Part shown: piece by piece, positions 41,291 through 64,000 of the stretch | Numbering within the stretch: the first letter of the stretch is position 1 | How the letters are laid out: each line of letters begins with the position of its first letter | Source of the DNA: Lucifuga dentata | Taxonomy: Eukaryota; Chordata; Actinopteri; Ophidiiformes; Bythitidae | NCBI GenBank assembly: GCA_014773175.1 | Contig: VXCM01000748.1 | Location: 1 to 64,000, forward strand | Reading direction: 5' to 3' | DNA: 64,000 nt | Translations under genes and position numbers: made by a program | The notes under the pieces: generated by a model | Seen by the model: only the letters and a program-made list of their open reading frames with translations | What the model was told of the DNA's origin: nothing | The model's database searches: none

Positions 41291-44200
41291 ATGTGCTCTC
41301 TGTCACTGTTTCCCCCTCCGCTGCCCTCCGGAGAGACCACCCTGTGCGAGTCCAACAACGAGCTGCTGTCAGGAACTAGGACTGGGAACCGACCCAAACA
41401 GGTGCGACACAAAGCTGCTCTGGTTCATACACCTCATCTTTAAATACATGAACAACCAAACAGACGAGGATCAAGTTGGCTTCTGATTCACCATTTTGTT
41501 CTGTTTTCTGATTTAATTAGATTAAATTGCATTTTTCCAAAAGCTATAACATGTCTCAAAATGTAGAATATAATGATTCATCTAAATTTATTCTATCAAC
41601 ACTAATTAAACACATGTAAAATAAAGCACTTACTTCAGAGAATGACATTTTAAGGGCAAACTTTAGAATTTAAAGACAAATTTAAGATTCTTACATTATC
41701 CCAGGGAGGGTTAATTCAGCAAGCTACAGGAGCATCCACATCCATGTAAACACTGAACAGCAGAACCAAGACACAAGAAGTGTTATTGCTTACTTTTAAG
41801 ATAATAACAAACAAACAAACAGGTTAAATAGTTTCATGGTTTCATTTTTGATTAGGATGTAAGAGCTCTGTTTGGCTTTGCAGGATTGAGAGTTTTGCAT
41901 TTCTAATTCATCCAGTATAAACCAGGGATGTGAGACTGTTTCTTGGCTCAGATAAGATAAAATATAAATACTATTCTATTCAAAAAACACTTTGTTCCTC
42001 AGCTTTTGAAAGAATGAGAGGTGTGTAATAACAATCATGTTGTGATGGTGGGGCTGAAAGGACACTGGAAACCTTTTCCAGATTGGAACTTTAACCTTTT
42101 AAATAAATGCCAACCTCAGCCTAATCAAACAAAGACTGATATAAGAATGATCATGTTTACACTGAATGCAGATGGTGGTTAAAATAGTTCAGCGTTTGTG
42201 ATTGGCTCCAGAATCTCAGACTGATGACTCAGACAGATAATCATATGGGTGTAGGCAGATATGTCTGGTAATGTATGTGACTTGTACCTAGTAAAGGTGC
42301 ATTGTGTGGCTGTGTTTTTTTTTTTTTNTTTTTTTTTTTTGTTTTTTTTTTGTAGGATTCTAGTTCTCTGTGTCTGTATTTCCCTCGGGAGTCCCTGAAG
42401 CTGCACAGCCGCACAGAGATAAGCAGCAAAGCAGCTTTTCTGGACCACTCTGAAACACTGTGGATGAGGAGTGCATCAGCATGGTAGGCGTCACACACAC
42501 ACACTGTGATCCTTCATGTAAAATATCATTATCCTGTGTATCGATAATGTATCTCAAGAAAACACGTCACGGTATCCTGCTCCATAATTTGTCCCACAAT
42601 ATCACAGAAACAATAATTTACACAATTTCTGTGTGTCACAGGCGGGATGGCGGCTTCACTGGGCTGCTCAATGAAATTTCCAGCTCACATTCTGAGGGTA
42701 TGTGAGGTGCAAATATCTTCTGTTGTGCTTTAACACATATCGACATGATCTTTAATATTTCCTTTGATTGTATGTATGTGCTCGCAGTGCCTAAATGGCT
42801 CTCAGTCAGTTCTGGTTGTGTGCTGGCATTGCTCCAGTGGATCTCTTCTTTCCATGGTTCCCTGTTTCCTCACCTCACAGTAAGTTGTACTCTGTGAATA
42901 AACACATCATGGATGGCACACTTGATTACAGAGATTTTCAACACTTTAAAAAGTGTGTTAATTGTAGTTGTTTCTTTTTTTATTCCATAGTTGAGTAGTG
43001 AGAACATGATTGCTGAGTTTTCCCAAGTGCTGAACTGGTAAGTGACAATCTGATAATTTGTGGTTTAATTTCACTCTAAAAGGGCCGCTGGCAGGCCATT
43101 GAATGAATACTGGAAATATGGTTTTAAACATTTCGCTATGCCAAAAATGATCTTTCTCCATTGCTTTCCTTCTTGCGTTACAGGTCTGACTGTGTCGTGC
43201 GAGCCTTTGCTTGGCATCCTCATACAGACAAATTTGCTGTAGCCCTCTCAGACGACTCCATTAAGATCTACAACCCTAAAAGGTGTCATAATTATACTTT
43301 TTATATTTAGACTATGAATTTTATTTTATGTAAAGGTTTGACTAGATGTACGGGTTTTATAGTGGAAAAATAAGAACTTTGAACTTTGATCCACTGCAGT
43401 CTCATTCTCCTTGTATATTTTGTCTCTCAGTGCCACAACTCCTACGCTGAAACACCGTCTGCAGAGGAACGTTGCGGCTGTGCAGTGGAAGCCGCTGTGT
43501 GCATCTGCCCTGGCTGTCGCTTGTCAAAACTGTTTGCTGGTCTGGCATGTGGACCCCTGCTCACTGTCAACCAGGTATATGGATTCATGTGGGCACATTG
43601 GAAAACTTGCATACTTTGCGTACTTCTTTTTTTTTTTTTTTTTANTTAATACACCCCTCTCTAACTCATCCAGGCCCTCATCTGGTTGTGCTCAAGTCTT
43701 GTCTCATCCTGGTCACTCTCCGGTCACTTCCATTGCCTGGTCCCCAAGTGGATCTCTGCTCATTTCAGCCTCTCCCATGGACACTGCAATAATGGTACAA
43801 ACCAGCGGCTTTAAAATGCATTAATTGATAAAGTGTTTAAATTGAAATTGTTTCTGTGTTGCCACGTTGCGTCGGTCTGTTCTCCCTTTTCGACCAATGT
43901 TTTCTTTCAGGTATGGGATGTAGCCTCAGAGAGCTGCGTGCCTCTTCAACGTGTAGGAGGTGGTGGGGTCACCTTCTTGTCCTGGTCTCCTGATGGCAGC
44001 CATGTGCTGGCTTCTACACCGTCTGCCCTTTTCAGGTTAGGGAGAGCATATTACATAAAAATTCAGAGACCATAGGTTTCGTTGAGGTTCACAAGAGTTC
44101 TAATCTCTGATCTAGCTTTAAGTGTACAGTAACATATTATGAGTTAAAGTTATATATGAAATTTTCTGTTTAAATATTTGTGTTCTGGAGTCACTGGTCC

Positions 44201-45734
44201 CTTGCTGTATTAAAATAGAGGTCCTTTCATGAATTTTTGGACCATGTAAGGGATTAACTAAAGCCTTTTTCTTTAGGGTGTGGGAGACCAGGATGTGGAC
44301 TTGTGAGCGTTGGCCATGTGTGAAAGGACGGTGTCAGGTGATATCTTCTGAATTATTCAGTTTAGTTAAAAACTCATTTTTCAATTGCCTGATCATGGAT
44401 TTATTAAATAATTAGGACTCTGATTTTTTATTTTATTTTTTTTATTTTATTTATTTTTTTTATTTTTTGTTTAGTCTGGCTGTTGGAGTCCAGATGGGAG
44501 TCGACTTCTTTTCACTGTACAGGGAGAGCCTGTCATCTATGCCCTCACCTTCAACGACACACCAGGTTAACAGCCACAGTCTGTATAGTGTCAAATGTAC
44601 CAGTTATATTAGAGAATATAGTCTTGCTGATGATGGATTTGATGCCTGGATAGTTCTGTTGTAAATTTGTCTGATAAGTGATATTTAGCTGATAACAAGC
44701 TGAAGCAAAAAAAAATAAAAAAGGCATTTTTGTGCATTTTGTTTTTCTTCAGCAGGAGCACATACAAGCATACCAAAAGGACCAAAGGCAGCAGTAGTGG
44801 TAGCTGACCTGTCAGAAACGACCTTTAACTCACCAGACAGAGACATCATGTAAGAACTCTAACGGAGTCTAAGACAGATAGCTAATTGGCCATTCTTTAG
44901 CCCAAAATATCATATAGTTGACCCCAGTGACCTTCAAATTATAGCCTCATTCATCAAATTTTTTGCCTGGCAGTATTGGTGGAGAGATCCAGTCTATAGC
45001 CTGGGACCCACGAGGAGAGAGGCTTGCAGTACTTCTCAAAGGTTCTGACTTTTTGCCATCATATCTCGTATTCTTTTAAACTATTACATCTGTTGAAACT
45101 TTTATTAAGCAGTTTGTTGCTCAGTCGGCTCTACCATTTCTCTCAGGCGATTCACAAGCTTCAGACCGTCCTGCAATGATAGCTGTCTTCAAGACAAGAA
45201 CCAAACCCATCTTTGAACTTCTGCCATGGTTTGTTTTTTTTTTATTTATGTCTTGTTAAAGTTATTCTTGAGTTGAGCTTAAAAGTACCACATTTCCTAG
45301 CACTGAGCTATATTCCACCTGCATGTACAAAGTTACTGTATTTCCTTTTTTTTCTGTAGTGGTTTTGTTCAGGAGGAGCCTGGTGCAGAGCCAAGACTGA
45401 TGCAGTTCCACCCAAATTTCCAGCACGGAGCCCTGCTTACTGTGGTCAGTGTCTCTGTTAAGATTCTGTTTCTCTTCTCATTTTATGGTTATTCGTGCAA
45501 GTAAATGACTTGAGCTACAAATGACTGTTCCTTCTATACGTTTATAATATCATAAGTGATGTTTCTCTGTGTTTTCAGTGTTGGTCCAGCGGAAGAATTA
45601 CCCATGTGCCTTTCTATTTCCTGAGTGCTGGTGTTCCTCATTTGGGCCTCAATGGCAGTCCATCTCTTCCACACCTGCAGGAAAGGCCTACTGACTATGC
45701 CAATCAGACCCTCTATACAGAGCTCATCTCTTGA
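41291..45734 (+). CDS. aaas: Aladin, WD-repeat nucleoporin, 16 coding exons
   Basis: Aladin is a WD40 protein of the nuclear pore cytoplasmic face, anchored by NDC1; human AAAS loss causes triple A syndrome. Coding exons: 41291-41401, 42356-42483, 42642-42697, 42788-42879, 42991-43037, 43184-43282, 43431-43574, 43674-43794, 43911-44035, 44277-44337, 44475-44565, 44753-44849, 44974-45041, 45147-45228, 45360-45444, 45579-45734; 1563 nt, 520 residues. The start gives the family N-terminus [17 protein letters not shown]-type motifs include [42 protein letters not shown] and [11 protein letters not shown]. There are 16 coding exons, as I recall for the human gene. The C-terminus is shorter than the human 546-residue form. 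The exon 2 acceptor tract contains an N at 42328 between T runs, so intron 1 length is uncertain. Exon 12 has a tandem acceptor. Confidence 0.96.
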
Positions 45735-45786
45735 TCTACTCATACACACGCACACTCACTCCACATTTTTGCTACAAATGATTGTT

Positions 45787-45800
45787 AATAAATGAATAAA
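45787..45800 (+). terminator. aaas: aaas poly(A) signals
   Basis: Two AATAAA hexamers, 45787-45792 and 45795-45800, lie 50-65 bases after the stop codon, giving a very short 3' UTR. Confidence 0.7.
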
Positions 45801-46285
45801 TTCTTCTTGAAGTAAGAGTTTTTGTTCCATGTTTTGTCAAGCAGCTAATAGTCAGGCAGTTTTTATGATTGTTAATTTATAACATGCACCTGCCTAGGGA
45901 TGCGGATGAAAGTTAGCCTTCTTGGCTATATCTGATACATTTGCACCATGGTTATGCATGATTTTGATTCATGTATATGGTTCCTGCAAAAAAATAAATA
46001 AAATATATCTTATAGACATGGTTTTAATGCTGAAAAAAATGTAAAGTAGAAAGTGGGATCCTCTCCAGAGATCTACTCTTGGAGGTAAATGTGTAGTAAA
46101 TGACTTTTTTGGCCGTAATAATAACCCATCTACCAATTGATTAATTTTAACATACAGTATAGGAATATACAGTATATTGTCCACTATATTTGTACTTATC
46201 TGTAAAATTTAATAATATGATTTGAATCTAGCGGCAGAGTAAATTTTAAATAAGAATCTGTCACTGTGAAGGCTTAAGTCAAGCT

Positions 46286-48059
46286 TTTATTACTCAGGAC
46301 AGACCAGAGAGGAAGCAGGCCACAGTACACACAAGTAGTGATGCAATTGTTTTGTTGCGTCATTACTCTACAAAATATTTAATTCCAGTCAACTTAATTT
46401 TCTTTATTTATGCTTATTAGTTCAAACAAACAGGAGCCAACTGCACCCAGCCCCACCCTGAAACCAGAGAACTAATACAGTACTTTTGTTTCTTTTGTTA
46501 CGAGATTCTCATGAGAATACACACGTCACAGTCTTAAACTTTCACACACACAAACACACACTCATGCACAGACTGCACTCACAGTCAAGAGTAACTGACC
46601 TCTAGAAATACAACTATATCAAACATTGAAGCACACATGAAAGGTCCTGCTGGAAGAAAAAATCCCCACGCCATTTTTGTTTTTATTCACAACTCAATTA
46701 AAAATCAACTTCATTCTTAATTCGGTTTTCCTTTTATTTCCAATTTACATCAATTAGAAGTGTAACAAAATAAAACAAAAATGATCATGATCATAATAAA
46801 ATTAATTAAAAAATGTACACGCCCTCACACACACAAAGACAACCCACCCTGGTTGTTTTTGAGTGGCTTTCCCCAGAGTCCCATCTTTAGCTTTGGGATC
46901 AGGACTCCAGAGGAGGCCCCCATGTAGCCCCTGTCTCCCCTGTCTTACCCCACTGCACCTGTCCTCCAGGGTGGATTGTGTGTGTGTGGTGTGAGGCTAG
47001 TGGGTATTGGGGGCGTTTGGGGAACAATAGCGGAGACTGAATTACAGAACTCGTAGCACCTTCTGAAGAGAGAGAGAGAGAGCAACCTACTGCAAAGATG
47101 GCCATTCAGCCCCAGATCCACCTGAAAGCTAATTGTTGGTCAGCTCAAACTAAGTCAACATTTCACTTTGTTTTTCAGCGTGAGGTAGCTTTAACAATCA
47201 GGATGACTACAATAAAAGCAAAACAAATTTCCTTCAAATTTGTCAAACAATTTTGGATGATAACTGGGTAAAACGCCTTCTTCTGATGGGTGGTCAAGGG
47301 GTACAGGACAATGAAACATACATCCCAAATGAAACCTCACTTTCCAAAAAGTGTTGGTGTGCATATAGACACATGTACACACATAATGTGGAAATATATA
47401 TAAAACCATCTGGTTGTTTACAAACACAGACTTTTACAACAATAGAACCAAGGATTTATAATACACAGTAAAGGCTCCTGCTTGCGATGGACAGGCCCGG
47501 AGCAGCTGGGTTTGGTTTTAAGTACTGAGATTTTTTTGGTTTACACTGATTAAAAATGCCGTATTTGTGGTTGAGGAGGAAAACAGGGAGGGAGGTGGAG
47601 TAGGACTGGGACAGAGGTTGTGTGGCTGTTCTGTAGTGGAAGGGGCTTGTCTTACTTACAAAGTAAACCCGTCCAGTCCTACCTCAACTCTGCCCATTTA
47701 GGTTACACAATAAATAAGTGACATCAAGTCATGTTTCTGTTCTCCATCGCTTGTTTGCTTGGTCCCTCTTCCTCCTGGCTCTGACCCATTCCCGTCAACA
47801 GTGGGCCATGGGAAACATGACTGGATCTCAGGAAGCGGGTTGACAGAGAATGCTGGTGTGATGTACAGATATTGCCGGTGCCCTTCAGTGCTAACATCCA
47901 GGGAGTACAACTTGGAGAGCACTTCGTTGTGAGAGGAAAAATCAAATTTCTTTATAATTTCCTGTCTTCTTTATGGTGGAAGTATGTGTAATGTTTCATG
48001 GTTGAGTTAATTTATTTCCTGTTGTGTTTTTTTATTTTTAGCCATTGTGATATTCCACT
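46286..48059 (-). other. col2a1: col2a1 3' UTR (predicted)
   Basis: Minus-strand sequence after the TAA at 48062-48060. AATAAA hexamers on the minus strand occur at 46687-46682, 46408-46403 and 46291-46286, the last taken as the distal limit. No other gene is seen. The true end may be any of the three. Confidence 0.5.
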
Positions 48060-63901
<15,842 letters not shown>

Positions 63902-64000
63902 CTGAAATAATAACATATAATATTTACTTCAGGAATATTTCATAATGGCTCCAAAGTTTCTTTATTGTCTTCTGACAACTTTAAAAACAACAGTCATGAA
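63902..64000 (-). other. col2a1: col2a1 intron running off the window
   Basis: AT-rich intron sequence upstream of the last visible exon; the 5' exons lie beyond the right edge. Confidence 0.85.

Noticed and set aside
43386..43649. Extended plus-strand frame reading through the aaas exon at 43431-43574
   Set aside because: It is the exon read into the following intron up to an N; the splice donor at 43575 restores the aladin frame.

Overview
The window is nuclear DNA of a teleost fish. Four multi-exon vertebrate genes can be reconstructed, with GT-AG introns that are short by mammalian standards. The spacers carry fish-type retroposon tails and many microsatellites. I cannot name the species. 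Eleven isolated single N characters mark unresolved homopolymer joins in the assembly.

Layout. Positions 1-26080 hold no gene I can support. They contain diverged dispersed repeats, microsatellites, a retroposon tail at the left edge, an L2-like fragment near 3.1 kb and a CpG-rich island near 19.0-19.5 kb that may be the promoter or first exon of a gene outside the window. Next come pcbp2 (+, about 26.1-31.3 kb), map3k12 (-, 32.9 to about 40.3 kb), aaas (+, about 41.0-45.8 kb) and the 3' two thirds of a type II collagen gene, col2a1 (-, 46.3 kb to beyond the right edge).

Arrangement. pcbp2 and map3k12 converge tail to tail. map3k12 and aaas diverge from a shared spacer of about 0.7 kb. aaas and col2a1 converge with about 0.5 kb between their predicted poly(A) signals. 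The reconstructed reading frames are intact: pcbp2 318 codons, map3k12 957, aaas 520, and 1215 codons of col2a1 in 42 coding exons. Human PCBP2, MAP3K12, AAAS and COL2A1 all lie in 12q13, so this is a rearranged, compacted piece of that block.

The genes do not form a pathway: PCBP2 is an RNA-binding protein, MAP3K12 (DLK) a stress and axon-injury kinase, aladin a nuclear pore WD protein, and collagen II the cartilage fibril protein. The most interesting observation is in the collagen. The C-propeptide has lost a conserved cysteine (C3 of the usual eight) and has a changed neighbour in the calcium loop, although the rest of the chain looks intact. No undescribed biological system is evident.
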